Notes under the pieces: model-generated
The model's database searches: none
Seen by the model: only the letters and a program-made list of their open reading frames with translations
Told to the model about the DNA's origin: nothing
Shown here: positions 36,000 through 47,600 of the stretch, piece after piece
Position numbering within the stretch: the first letter of the stretch is position 1
Layout of the letters: every line of letters begins with the position of its first letter
Made by a program: the position numbers and the translations under genes
NCBI GenBank assembly: GCA_037576215.1
Contig: JBANDB010000004.1
Location: 6,882,001 to 6,946,000, forward strand
Source of the DNA: Armillaria gallica
Taxonomy: Eukaryota; Basidiomycota; Agaricomycetes; Agaricales; Physalacriaceae
Length of the DNA: 64,000 bases
Reading direction: 5' to 3'

Positions 36000-36860
36000 G
36001 TGGTGTTGACAGTGTTGGAGACACCTAGCATGATCACTGCCTTTAAGTCATCTTCACCCCACCCACCATCCTCATCATGTTGAGGATTCAACCACTGCCC
36101 ATTTCTCATTCATACTACTTATCATTCATTGAACTTACTTACTATATTTAGACTAACAAACCCCCTTTGTTTTGTTGTATATACTTATTGTTTTACCCCT
36201 CTATGCACCTCAGCCATTTACTATCACTATGAGTGACTGACTGGGGTGTGTATTCATTCTTATTATCTTCACGTACACATTTTCTTACACTACATTATTA
36301 GCTGTTCTCTCCTTAACATGTCATACATGCATGCTCCATCACTCTTTATGACTCCACCTTTACCCCAATCACCACACACTCATTTGGCTGGGTCAATGGT
36401 GCCAGTGCAACACCGACCTCCATCCTCATTTGCTCCCACAATGACAATCCCTGGTCATCAGAGCTAAACTCACCAAAGCTCTACTCGCTCTCTTATTTTC
36501 CTCCAACTCTTACCAGCAAAGCATCTTTGCAATGTAGAGCCCTATGATGCACTGATGCTATTGTCGGCAAGTGGGCCACCACCATATGAATCCACCCACA
36601 TGACCATGCCATGGTCTCACATGGCAAGGAGCATGACAGCTGTGAGATGCTCATTGCAGCAGTCATCCCCACCCTGCTTAATTCTTCTGCCGAAGTTCAT
36701 GTTCACGAGGTCTGACATGCTCAATAACTGGACTGCATTGGATTATGACAAGATCTTGGGAGGATTTCCCTTGGGTCAGGGTTTGAGAAGATTACCATTG
36801 TTCAGTTGTAAACAAAATATACACACTTTACTGGTATAGGTCATATGCGCTATTTTGTGT
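36000..36860. repeat. Segmental repeat R1, copy 1 right part
   Basis: It matches 40170-40770. Shared blocks include cctccatcct/cctccacccc, ggtcatcagagctaaact / ggcatcagagctaaactt, ctcaataactggac and accattgttcagttgtaa / acaattgttcagttgtaa. It could be the remains of a gene ending ITIVQL (plus strand in copy 2), but I do not recognise a family. Confidence 0.6.
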
Positions 36861-37467
36861 GAGGATAGCACCCCTGGACCTGAAAATTTTAATGTTAACT
36901 GCCAAGTATCCAGGAACATCCCTTCCTACTTCATCTACTATGTGAGTTCGAAGGCAACAATAGTATTCTTATTTCTTGCCTTGCTTACACAGATGGAAAG
37001 GAAGGCATCACTTTGCTGCAGCTTTATTTATCAAAGGGCCTGTATGTCTTACTGTGTTACCTGCACATGAAAATGACAACCCAATGTTCACGAGGTAGAT
37101 CCTTCCAGCAAACCTTTTGTAACACCTCATTCCAGACCATGTTTTTTTACTGCTCAGATAGATACCGTTTAATAATTGAACCATGTCAGGATGGTCTAGG
37201 GTTTGATTTTGGCTGATTACAGTTGTTCAAATGTTTGGGCTGGCATATTAGCTATGTTGCCTCTACTACCAGACACCAAGATATCATCATTTAAATTCCA
37301 TTCAGAAGCTTAGCAGGAAGCGGTTCGACTTTTTTTCCCTTCCTTCAATTCATCACTGCTGTACACTACAACTGCATCAAGAGTTGGTTTCTGCATACCC
37401 TTTTACTGCAGAAATAATTGTAATTATGCAGCCCATTCATGCAAGTAATGTCATATGGCAAGCAAGA
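36861..37467. other. No gene recognised
   Basis: Low-CpG sequence with no supported frame or repeat. Confidence 0.4.
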
Positions 37468-37529
37468 GCTTTGTGACACAGATGGTGTACAGTCTGCTGA
37501 TTCCCTGGGTTTGAGCCCTAGTGGAAGCA
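37468..37529 (+). ncRNA. tRNA-like unit t1 (62 nt)
   Basis: Starts GCTTTGTGACACAGATGG and ends CCTAGTGGAAGC. T-arm-like CTGGG-TTTGAGC-CCTAG, and ends that can pair as an acceptor stem (GCTTT with GGAAGC). It is too short for a tRNA, about 14 nt being missing between the A-box-like and B-box-like parts. Confidence 0.4.
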
Positions 37530-37598
37530 CTAGTGAAGGTTGTGTCATGTTTTCTTTCCTCTTCATGTTCGTAGCTTACTTTGAATTTTATTCCCTAC

Positions 37599-38007
37599 TA
37601 GGGTTGTGCACAAAACCTCCAGGGGGGGTAACATATGGTTTTGAACCGACCCCTCCCTGAAGGGGGTGTTTTGATACAGTAATTTACCATTAGTTACCTA
37701 TCACATGTGAATATCACATAATTGATGTGCAACAATTACAGATTTTTATCCAGAAACTTCATCTTTGAGCTTTTTGCATATTTTCCTCTCCTATGAGCTA
37801 TAATTTAGTGCAGAACATTACAGAACAAAACTTTATTTTGTAAACATAAATTATGTTAGTAGAGTTGAATACGATGGTGATTTTACTGCTCCTGCATCAT
37901 CGCATGACAGGTAAGTTACCTCGATGAAAACCCCTCCAATGGGGGGAGGTAAGTTACCGGTCCGAAACCCTACTGTATCAAAACCTAGGGTTTCACGCGC
38001 AACCCTA
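37599..38007 (+). mobile_element. MITE-M1 copy 1 (409 bp)
   Basis: Inverted ends TAGGGTTGTGCACAAAACC and GGTTTCACGCGCAACCCTA with a perfect 8-bp TSD ttccctac (37591-37598 and 38008-38015), hAT type. A second copy in the opposite orientation is at 49654-50083. It is non-coding and rich in gtaagttacc/ggtaacttac motifs. Confidence 0.85.
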
Positions 38008-38289
38008 TTCCCTACCTGAGATATTAAATCAAAGAAGGCTGTGGTCATTTGCTGATTCGTTGTCATCCCATTGCTACTCATTCTTGTTGTGCAATATCAC
38101 GACTTGAATAAGGTTATATTTTCCCACTGTTTCCTACTACCCAGATGCTGGTCAGTTCACCATTTCCTCTGGTGTGATGCTTTGTATCAAGCAGACAACT
38201 TTGGGATTCGAGCCTGCTCAGTTCAATACATTACCCACTGGCACCCTCAAGTTAGGTTACTATAGGTCAGCTGGAGTTTAAAGGTACTC

Positions 38290-38345
38290 CCTTCGTGACA
38301 TACTGGCTATCACTGCTACAATGTAGGTTTGAGACCCATTAGAAG
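38290..38345 (+). ncRNA. tRNA-like unit t2 (degraded)
   Basis: Starts CCTTCGTGACATACTGGC and contains a B-box-like TAGGTTTGAGACCC; followed by an eight-T run at about 38368. It is the weakest member of the set. Confidence 0.3.
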
Positions 38346-38449
38346 AAATGTAAAGATAATCGTGAATTTTTTTTACTGAGCACATCAAACGTGGGAAGAA
38401 AATAAGCCAATCATAAAACTCGTCATCCCTCATATCTGTTCACCGGCAG

Positions 38450-39200
38450 GGTCTGTCTTCATTCCACTGAGGGCTCTTTTTGCATTTGGATAGGCAGAAC
38501 AAATCAAGGCTCTGTGACCCACCGGAAAGTGACAGCTCTCCCGCCGCAGTTAGAACATCCAAGTCCTCATCGAAGAAATGTCAGATAGCTCGTTTCTAAT
38601 CAGTTCTATTCTTGGTGAGTGCTGGCATCCAAATCGTAACCGGGAAAATTGGAACATTTCGTTTTTGTTAACCAAAATACATGGCATTAATTTTGACCGG
38701 TGCCGAGTTCACTTCCCTCTTCAGGCTCGTGAGGAGTGTTTTGATGAAGAACGATACGGCGACTCGTAATAGCTTCGTGACTCAATCTGAGTAGTCTGTT
38801 GATGACCTAGGTTCGATCCCCAGGCGAAGCATGCGCGGTGTTGGGTAATTTTTATCCAAGTCCTGGTGATAGTAAATCTCTCCCTGAGAGAAACAGAAAT
38901 ACGGTAGGAGACAAGGAACTCCACATTCTAGGTATGACAATCGATCTTTTCTCCTCGCAGCTAATCCTTGTTGTGGTTTGATAACCAGTACCATGTTGTT
39001 CAGTCGACGTGCGAGCAGCGTATTGCTTGCACTCTTGGCAGGCATACAGTCAGTATAAATGGCCCTCCTTTGTGTGCTTGAGCTCTGTATAGGACGTCGA
39101 ACCCGTCCATACATGCCTCGCAATCAATACTATCTGCCCGTGTGTGATGCGTCGGATAGTGCGTACGAGGTCATAGCGAAATTGTCAGCTAAAAGGGAGG
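38450..39200 (+). repeat. Segmental duplication S, copy 1
   Basis: It matches 41510-42180 in order: attccac..gagg, tttggatagg, gaagaaatgt.cA, the tRNA-like unit, attctaggtatgac / attctagataagac, ttttctcctcgcagctaat, gagctctgtatagga. CpG is well kept. No coding frame spans both copies. Confidence 0.6.
38772..38830 (+). ncRNA. tRNA-like unit t3 (59 nt)
   Basis: Acceptor-like GCTTCGT pairs with GCGAAGC at the 3' end (seven pairs, one wobble). An A-box-like TGACTCAATCTGAG is followed by the T-arm CTAGG-TTCGATC-CCCAG. The B box GGTTCGATCCC is close to consensus. A T-rich stretch follows. Confidence 0.45.
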
Positions 39201-39380
39201 AATAGAAAAATATCCCAGCTCCTGGAATTTGCTCTCAGTCGGATGGCGGGTGCAAAGGAATGCTGATTATCGTATCAGTCGCATTTTTTCATGTAGATTC
39301 CACGTTAGTAATGACCAGTTTGATACGCAGCTCTTAGCTTAGTCGTTACGCGCGTTGAACTAGGTGCTGGGGATTATCGA

Positions 39381-40780
39381 TTAAGATCGAGAGATTGATA
39401 TAAACGGTGAATTTCTACTATCTGTAGCGAAGTATAAGCACAAACTCAGCAGAACAAAATGGGCAAGATAGCTAGGTTGAGAGAGAGAAAGGCAAGCCAG
39501 GAAATAGCCGACGATGTCAAACAATGCCAAATGCCCCGGATCGAAGTCCGATGTCTTTTGCCTTTTAACATCATCGCTGCGCTTGCTGTCGTACCCTTGC
39601 CGCCCTTTCTCCCTTGTTCTCGCCATCTCTGGAATCCTCCAACCTCGTCCCTTCTCGCTCAACTGTCTCATAGCAGTCGTCTGAGGGCAGTCATCGACAC
39701 TGAGCATCGCACACGTCACACGTACCGACTCGCATGTCATTGGCTCGCAGGCTCTCCTCTCACGCCGAAAAGCGAGATTACTTTTATCGGATGGCCCGTT
39801 TCCGAAATCAAACCATACCAGGACGAGAACACCGATGGCTGCTAGCCGTATCCAAGGGAATCTGGTCTGCCCTGACCATCTATGATCTGGGACATCACCC
39901 TGTAGCAGAAGTGCTCCGAATGGTCTCCGAAAGCCGCGATATTTACTGGGGTGAAGCTGAACATGGATCCACGGTCTGAAGCGAGGGGGCGGTGACATTG
40001 TGAGTGCCTGTCGCTCTCATAAACAATCTCTGACTTACGTAGGTCGCAGAGAATTGTGCTTCTACGTCTGGATAACCACGGAATCCTGCACGAAATTCGT
40101 TCCCTCGACACTGACCTCCGCCCAGTCATCCTCAGCTGTGACCATCATAGCACTCGATGCGCCCATCTCGACGACGTCGGCGACCCCCAGCATGATCGCT
40201 GTCTTCCAGTCGTTTTCATCTCGTCCACCATTCTCGTCGTCCGCTGTACATTGTCTCGTCCCAACCCATACATGTAGCTACACACTCTTTTGGGTGGGTC
40301 GACGGCGTCGGCGCAACACCGACCTCCACCCCCATGCGCTCCCAGAGCGGTCGGCATCAGAGCTAAACTTGCTGGAGCTCTATTCCCTCACCTCCTTTCT
40401 TACAACCCTCAGCAACAGAGTATCGTCGCATCGTCGGGCCCTCAGTCGATGCACCGATGTCATCCTCGGCAAGTGAGCCACTTCTGTATCGATCCGCCCA
40501 CACGATCGCGCCATGGTCTCGCACTGGGAGGAACACGATGGCTACGAGACGTTCATTGCTGCAGTCTTCCCAGTCCACTGAATCCCACCGCCCAAGTCCG
40601 TGTTCGCGAGGTCTGCATGAACAGCCTCAATAACTGGACCGCGTTGGATTTTGACGAAGACCTGGCGAGGATCGCCCCTGGATCAACGTTTGGGAAGATC
40701 ACAATTGTTCAGTTGTAATCTGAATATATGCGCCTTGTTCGTTTAGGTCATCCGCGCTATTGCGAGCGAGGATAGAACTG
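39381..40780. repeat. Segmental repeat R1, copy 2 (possible decayed gene)
   Basis: The CpG-rich counterpart of 33500-33850 plus 36000-36860. The longest frames are 205 codons on the minus strand (39381-39998) and 142 and 158 codons on the plus strand (40290-40718, 40000-40476). None has a recognisable domain and the other copy does not preserve any of them. It may be the remains of a gene, but I cannot say which strand. Confidence 0.45.
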
Positions 40781-40789
40781 CTAGTAACC

Positions 40790-40848
40790 GCCTCCGTGAC
40801 GCACTGTGTTGGGCGCCTGCTATGGGGGTTCGAATCCCGCTGGAAGGC
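40790..40848 (+). ncRNA. tRNA-like unit t4 (59 nt)
   Basis: Starts GCCTCCGTGACGCACTGTG and ends GGAAGGC; T-arm-like GGGGG-TTCGAAT-CCCGC with a B box GGTTCGAATCC matching consensus. A CTTTTT run lies about 15 nt downstream. Confidence 0.45.
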
Positions 40849-41284
40849 TTAAACGCATTTGGATGCTTTTTCTTTCTTCAATCTGTCATTCTTGCACGCT
40901 GTCTTTCTCTCTTGCATTGCTTGCAAATCAAAAATCTGCTTACGCATAGATACATACAAAGCGCACATCTACAGAGTTTCATCAGATGAAGTGTGCTTAT
41001 ACAGTGTATTTAAATACCTCAGGGTCATAATCTTCCATACGTCAGTTTCAATCTCATGGCAAAGAGGCTCCTTGCAACTTTTCTTACCTATGAGTGTCGC
41101 GAGGCGCGGTGCAAGCGGCAAGCAAGCCACTCGGGCTCTCCCTGCTGTGTTCTCCAGACCGTCGCGCTCGCAAGGTCTGCGCAAACAGACTGAGTGCTTG
41201 TACTCTTCCACTGTGGATAGACTGCTCTGCTTGCGTTTTACGGCCGATCTTTCCAATGTATTCGAAACCCAGCAAGCAGTAGTT
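40849..41284. other. No gene recognised
   Basis: CpG-rich unique sequence. Open frames exist on both strands (for example 120 codons at 40969-41331 minus) but none is supported by motifs. Confidence 0.35.
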
Positions 41285-41345
41285 GCTTCATGGTGCAGCC
41301 GTATAGTAGTCCGATCATTATCTAGGTTCAAGTCCTAGTCGAAGC
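41285..41345 (+). ncRNA. tRNA-like unit t5 (61 nt)
   Basis: GCTTCATGGTGCAGCCG start, with a perfect 5-bp T stem CTAGG-TTCAAGT-CCTAG, and 3' end TCGAAGC pairing with GCTTC. A run of seven T follows at about 41373. Confidence 0.45.
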
Positions 41346-41509
41346 ATACGGAATTATGGTGTTTTCTTCCTCTTTTTTTCAAGGTCCTCCATATCACTGT
41401 GTGAGCTCACAGATAGGGATCGATTTCCGAGCGCTGGAAGACCATGGTTTTCATTTTCCACATCGATCATGGGAAGGTAGTGAGTCGGTCATCGGTGATC
41501 CGTCGACCC

Positions 41510-42300
41510 TCGTCCTTCATTCAAATGAGGCCCAATTTGTCCCTTGAGTTGTATTTGGATAGGCGCGACGAAACTACACTTTGGGGCCTATCAGAAAGGA
41601 GAAGGTCTCCCACTATGTTTCAATTCCCGGTGGAAGAAATGTACATGTCAGCTAGGTATATCGGACCCATTTTTCTTCGACCCCTCCATTACTTTGAATT
41701 ACACTCGCTTCTAGCTTTCGGGCACATTTTTGACAACGAACGATACAGAAAGCAATAGCTTCGTGACGCAACCTGGATAGCTTGTTGATGACCTAGGTTC
41801 GAGTCCTAGGTGGAGCATGCAAGACACGTAGTGGATATTTTTGTCTACAAGTCCCTGTGCTCGGAATTCTTTCCCGACGAGGACCGAAAATATGGTAGCA
41901 GACAACCAAGTCCATATTCTAGATAAGACTAATCATTCTTTTCTCCTCGCAGCTAATTGTTGTTGCGTTGGATACCAACTACCAGGGGTAAGGTAACCGT
42001 TGTTCAGTCATAGTATATGTTGTGACATGCGAGCAGCATATTACTTATACTGTTGGCGAGTATACAATCAGCATTAATGGCTGTCCTTGGTGTGTTTGAG
42101 CTCTGTATAGAACGTCCAACCCAGTCATACATGCCTCACAATCCATACTATCTACCCATGGGCCAGATGATGTGTAGGTCAATCAGCATTTTGATTATCC
42201 ACTGTAGCGCTTACAAGCTTATCCGGACAACAACAAGCGTACAGTGGACAGCCTAGATGAGACCGGTATTTGGAGGATAGAGCCAGACCAAACTCGGTGA
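41510..42300 (+). repeat. Segmental duplication S, copy 2
   Basis: Counterpart of 38450-39200 and containing tRNA-like unit t6. Confidence 0.6.
41758..41816 (+). ncRNA. tRNA-like unit t6 (59 nt)
   Basis: GCTTCGTGACGCAACCTGG start. The A-box consensus is matched at about 12 of 13 positions, the B box GGTTCGAGTCC fully, the T stem CTAGG/CCTAG is perfect, and the acceptor-like ends GCTTCGT/GTGGAGC pair with wobbles. A TTTTT run lies about 20 nt downstream. Confidence 0.5.
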
Positions 42301-43252
42301 ACGACTCTAGACACACATATACGGGAAGGAGGTCATAGCGAAATTGTCAGCTAAAAGGGCAGCTTCATGCAAAAACACCAAGAACCAGAGATGCGCCTCC
42401 TGCTCGCACGGAGTGCATAAATCAGGCAACTTGGTGTGATATGGGAAGACATGGGAAGTGCTTTTGACGTGCCGATCTTTTTCTTTCGACCAAACTTCAA
42501 AGCAACCGGTTACCGTTCCGTATATCGGACAAAGCGATCGCACTAAGTATAAGAGAGAAAGACACGGGGCTACAGACTATCTGTTGTCCGTGAGTCATAG
42601 AAAATCTGAAAACGAAAGAAAACAGACGCCTTCAATGAACGTGCCGTGGTCAGGTGATGTCGTAAGGGCAGGTCTGATCGTGTTTTAGTTGATTTTGAGC
42701 TGATCAACTTCGTGTCAGCGACTCACGATGTAGTTCTCACCTGTTGGCTGGGCCTTACGAGATTTGATTGCACTATTCTATAAGCGTAATGCTGCCGTCT
42801 TTTCCGGGGATACTCTAACCTCCTCTATCAGGCTCGTCAGGCTATCAGTGAAACACATCTCGCAGGTGGCGATCATTTGTTGATGGCAACTCGCTTCATC
42901 AGTTTTAACCTGGATATACTGTATTTGAGTACTCTGTTGTTGATAGTACTTGATTCTTCTTTCCTACTCCTGCTACTGGGCATGACGTTCCAAAATTCGT
43001 TCGCGCTAAAGGCTGCTCTACGGGATTCTTACTACCGAGACATCGCTTCCGAGTTCGGGATCTTCTTGGGGACATCAACGAAAAATCAATATGTTCCTTC
43101 TTTCGCTGATAGCGGCGGAGACTAATATAAGAACTAGAATCCCAAGATTACCATCAGGAAACACGGTACCGAGAAGCCTAAATGACCTACATAGTGCTAT
43201 CGCAGCCTATAGAGGACTACGGAGGACATTTAGGCTTCTTACTTTTTCCTGA
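42301..43252. other. No gene recognised
   Basis: CpG-rich sequence without a supported gene. An 82-codon frame (42877-43125, plus) starts hydrophobic (about 30 residues) and could be a signal-like segment of a lost exon, but nothing links it to the GH76 remnant that follows. Confidence 0.35.
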
Positions 43253-44080
43253 TGACGTCGTCTAAGAATGATCGCATTACCGTTGCGAGTGCTGCTCTTG
43301 ACAAAGCGGTTAGCATGCTTTAGCCGAATGGTCAATTCAACGGTGCGTTTCATTCTATATACTCCATCGCACTTGCGTATAAACACGTCCTCAGATTCGC
43401 TATACGGAATCCCTGGCAGGCTTTACGGACAAATGGCCGAATTTGATAGGCTGACGAACCAAACGAAGTACAAGCAAACACTGAAGCAGGGTTTCGCGCT
43501 GGCAGAATCGGTGAATTCAGAATTTTCGAGAATTTTTTCAGTACTGTCTCATGATACCTCCTGAATCGCACCTGACCAACGTGAATTTCAGTGTTAGTTC
43601 CCGAACGAACCTTCCGAATAACTGATGACGCCATTCGCGACGACAGTTGAACTTCGGACTGTGATTGGTTTGTGCACTGGCATTTCTTGTGTTATTCATT
43701 TGCCACAGTAATTACGGATATGCTGCCACTTGGGCGTACACTGCTTATCAAGACCCGGATTTCCTCGATCTGGCCGTGACTTCATGGTCTACTGCGAGGC
43801 GATACACAATTCGGAGGAACAAGCCACGTTGGGCATCATGAATGTTAAACAATTTAATCTCTCATTACCGTGCCAAGGCGGTAAGCATTATTTATTGCTA
43901 TAGCTGATCTATGACCCGATCCCAGTCGACAGTAACTCTAGCTGGCAGCACATATTGGGTGAGTCTTGATTTACATTCATGTTTCGTTTGTTAATCAACT
44001 GAGTAGAAAACTGACTCCGACGAGCCAAAAGTCGCCAGTTTAGCCTCCGGGTTTATTATTCTTCCCGTTAACTACATTCC
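43253..44080 (+). pseudogene. GH76-family gene, truncated second copy
   Basis: The 5' part only. VASAALDKAVSML is followed by an in-frame TAG (about 43322) and PNGQFN; an intron; GIPGRLYGQMAEFDRLTNQ, TKYKQTLKQGFALAES; an intron; NYGYAATWAYTAYQDPDFLD, LAVTSWSTARRYTI; a one-base deletion; MNVKQFNLSLPCQG; an intron; TLAGSTYW; an intron; DEPKVASLASGF. It then diverges from the family. Intron positions agree with the copy at 27108-29320. Most CpG sites lost in that copy are intact here, so the two decayed by different routes (methylation-type decay against truncation). Confidence 0.75.
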
Positions 44081-44614
44081 ACGGTTGAATCTTTCAACAG
44101 CTTCTTCCTTACGTAAGCCCCTTAATCTTCTGCGAAGGCGCTTGGCTGCCATGCAACAATGGCCCAGGCAGGTCTTGTTGCCGTCAGAGTATCCCACCAC
44201 CTTGTTGATGAGATGCACATACCTCAAGTACATTCATCTATCCTACATAAAACGCTGCCAGTGTCCGGATCGTCTCTAGGTTCCGACTCAAGAGGGGCAC
44301 TCCGCATCAGATATTTCGCTATTGTTATTCAATGAAATAGCATGTACGTCAGGAGAAGTGTAACATTATTCTTAACCTGAAATCGTCACGCTTCGATACT
44401 AGAGCTTGTTTCAATGTTCACGGTTCAACGTTCAACCATGAATAGTCAGTCACATACTGTCACACAATACGAAACCGTTGCGCAACCGAGCAATCGACGT
44501 CCACGTTTCTTTCCCACCTATGGGACACCCACCAATGGGAGAAGCTTCCTATGGGATGATTAGGGCCAGACATGCACACTGACACATCGCTTCCTCTCTT
44601 CCCGTCGTGCTCCC
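44081..44614. other. Upstream region of the helicase gene
   Basis: Intergenic sequence with no recognised repeat. It should hold the promoter of the helicase gene; no clear TATA box was identified. Confidence 0.4.
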
Positions 44615-47600
44615 ATGGATATCCTCGAGCAATCCATCCTTCCTCATGAGCGGAAGGAGATACGAATTCGACATTACTCCCGCCGAAATGCAGGTAGCGC
44701 TGCCGAAGCCCTGCTGAGGGAGAAATGCCTGGGAATATCCATGGTCCATGCACCAGGCAGCGAGATGGAATACCTTGCTGTTGCTACACCTAAGGAGGTC
44801 GTTATCTTCTCGCTTTCCGACGGCAGCATCACATTTCCCAAGGATGAGTCTCTCTGCACCTTAATGTCCGTGAAGAAACCTGCTTTAGCGGGATTCCACA
44901 TGCCACGGCTCTCCATTCGGATCTATCGCCATCTAAAGTGCCATGTACAAGGTATAGACTTGTCCACCTTCCAATTGAAATCGCCCAGATATCTATCTTA
45001 TCCTTCAACGCTCCTCTCTAAAATCACGTCAAGCAAAATCGATGCTTTCTTTGTGGACAATTTGTGGAACGACAAGTTGGACGAGTCATTGGGTGAAAAT
45101 ATCAGAAAGGGTTGCCTTCGCGCGTGGATTTCTGCTGTGTAAGTCTTCCCCATGTTCTATCATGTCGTGAATCAACTGATATGTGAAACGTAGTATCATC
45201 AGCAAGAATACGAGTACTGTAGCTTTAATCAAGCCCATTGAGACTCGATGGCTGAAGCGGGAGGTGAACTATCCTTTACCTTCAAAAAACGCGACTTACC
45301 GGGTGTATATATCTCTGATTTCAACATCAAGGTTCTCGAATGTCTAGATCACCTACTATCCCAGGCCGACATTCTGGAACGTGCCAAGCCAACGGAGATT
45401 TCCAATGACTTCACTGAAGTCAATAAGGATAGCAGCGGTCAACTGCAACTGTACAATTCTCGTTTCAGGACACGAGTACGCAATAGTCCCCAAGTATGTC
45501 CTTCTATACTCCAATTTCGTTCGATTTATGACACTGCCGCAAAAGCTTTCGGTCCTTTTAACTACCTCGGACGGTCACGAATTCAAGGGATCACCAACAA
45601 ACGTCCACGGGAAACGAACCAATATCAATGTCTCTGGTCCTTTTCATGGAAAAGTGACCAGTGTTAAGGTCTTCGGCAGGGAAAGAGCGACTAACGCCGA
45701 AATGGCTCGCGATATGCTTTTACTTCGTGCTTTACAGGGAGAATGTCATATTAGGCAATCCAAATTCGTGAGGATGCTCTGGTTTCCGAGCAACGAGGAC
45801 AAGAAAGAACTTGTGGCCTCCAGCGCTCAAACGTCCTCCATTTGTGTTGGGAAATTGAACGAATCACAACGGGAGGTGGTGTCGGCGATGATATCTACAC
45901 GGCCGCTAGTCCTGGTTCATGGTGAGGAATGGTCAATGCATGCGCGATATTGACTAATCCATTCCACCAGGCCCGCCTGGAACAGGTAAAACGTCTACTA
46001 TCTCTGCAGCGGCTGAGATATGGGGACAAAGTAGTTTACCGACATGGATAATAGCTCATTCCAACGTCGCCGTGAAGAACATCGCAGAGAAATTGGCGCT
46101 ATATGACGTTGACTTCAAAATCATCGTGTCCAAGGAGTTTTATGTCGAGTGGTGAGTAAATGTCTCGTTCTTTGCTATGCATCGTCCCTGATTTCTCACT
46201 GGACAGGCATGAACATCTTTACACCAACATTGAAGACAGATTGTTACGCGGGGACTTGCTTCCGAACAATCAGAAGGCCCTACGATGTATTGTCGGCGCA
46301 TCGAGCATTATCCTATCAACGCTGAGCATGGTCTCAAATTCAACACTAGACCAGAACGGGATGTTTGACCTAGTGCCTCCGACGACTCTTGTTGTCGACG
46401 AAGCTTCTCAGATCAATGTCTTCGAATATATGGCGAGCGACAATTTGTCTCACAAAAGGAATCACAAGCTGACAATATCTTATCGCAGCATGTGTTCGTC
46501 AAGTTCAGGGATGTGATGAAGAAAGTTTGCTTCTTCGGTGATCCAAAACAGCGTCAGAGCCCCAGAATATCTTTTCGTTGATGTTTATCTCATCTTTCTC
46601 ATTGACCAGTACCGCCATACGGGAAGGAAAAGGCTCCATCGATGCAATGCATCTTCGACATTGGCCATCTGAAAGATATTGCGCATAGGTTGGATATTCA
46701 ATGTACGTTCCGGCATCAGTAATTCATTTTATATCTCCTCATCTCAGGTCTGCCACACAGATCGTATGCCTCATCCATTGGGTAACTTCATCTCTCGAGA
46801 AGTCTACGATAGTCGACTCCGCTCGGAGAATGATGTAACGGATCCGTCCTGTATCGCATTCATTGACGCCAAATACGGCAATGAGGAGAAATCTGGATTT
46901 AGCTGGCGGGTAGGTCTTCGTATTCAGGCCAATCAATATCGCAATAACTCACGCTCTTTCCTTTGTAGAACGATGATGAGGTTCAAACTGTCACCCAGCT
47001 CGTTCAGCATTATTACCAAGGTCATGAATTTTGCGTTATCACGCCGTACGACGCCCAAAGAGCTGCGATAGAAGAAGAGCTTAAGAGCCAAAATCTACCT
47101 TGGGAACGGCGGGTATTCAACGTTGACAGTTTCCAAGGTAACTAGTTTTCTCATAGTTTGGAACGTTAAACTTATGTCATACACACAGGAAACGAGGCAG
47201 ATATTGTCATAGTTTCTATTGTACGGTGCTGGGACCCTGGGTTCCTCCGCTCTGATCAGCGAATGAACGTCATGCTCACACGCTGTCGACGAGGCCTTGT
47301 TGTTGTCTCAAGCAGGAATTTCCTCTTGGGCCCAGGAAGGTCAACCCTGGTTGGTAAACTAGCTCGCGAAAGACCCTGGTTAGAAAGTACAGCCGTCGCA
47401 GAACAGCAGGCGAACCTCCCAGACGCTAGGGGGGAATACGCGCCTGTCTACTACGCTGCATCTCCCACGACAGCCAGGGAGCGTCCTAATTTTGATGTGA
47501 AGGCACTCTTTCAACGTCGGAATCCACACTTGGAAGTTGGTTCTACGGAGGCCAGTAATGGTGGTCCGAGCTTTTCGAGTCAAGAGAGAGATTTCCCTCC

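Noticed and set aside
39381..39998. 205-codon minus-strand gene
   Set aside because: No recognisable domain, Arg/Ser-rich reverse-frame composition, and not preserved in the paralogous copy at 33.5 kb.
37468..41816. Functional canonical tRNA genes
   Set aside because: All six units are 59-62 nt and lack room for both D and anticodon arms; I list them only as tRNA-like.
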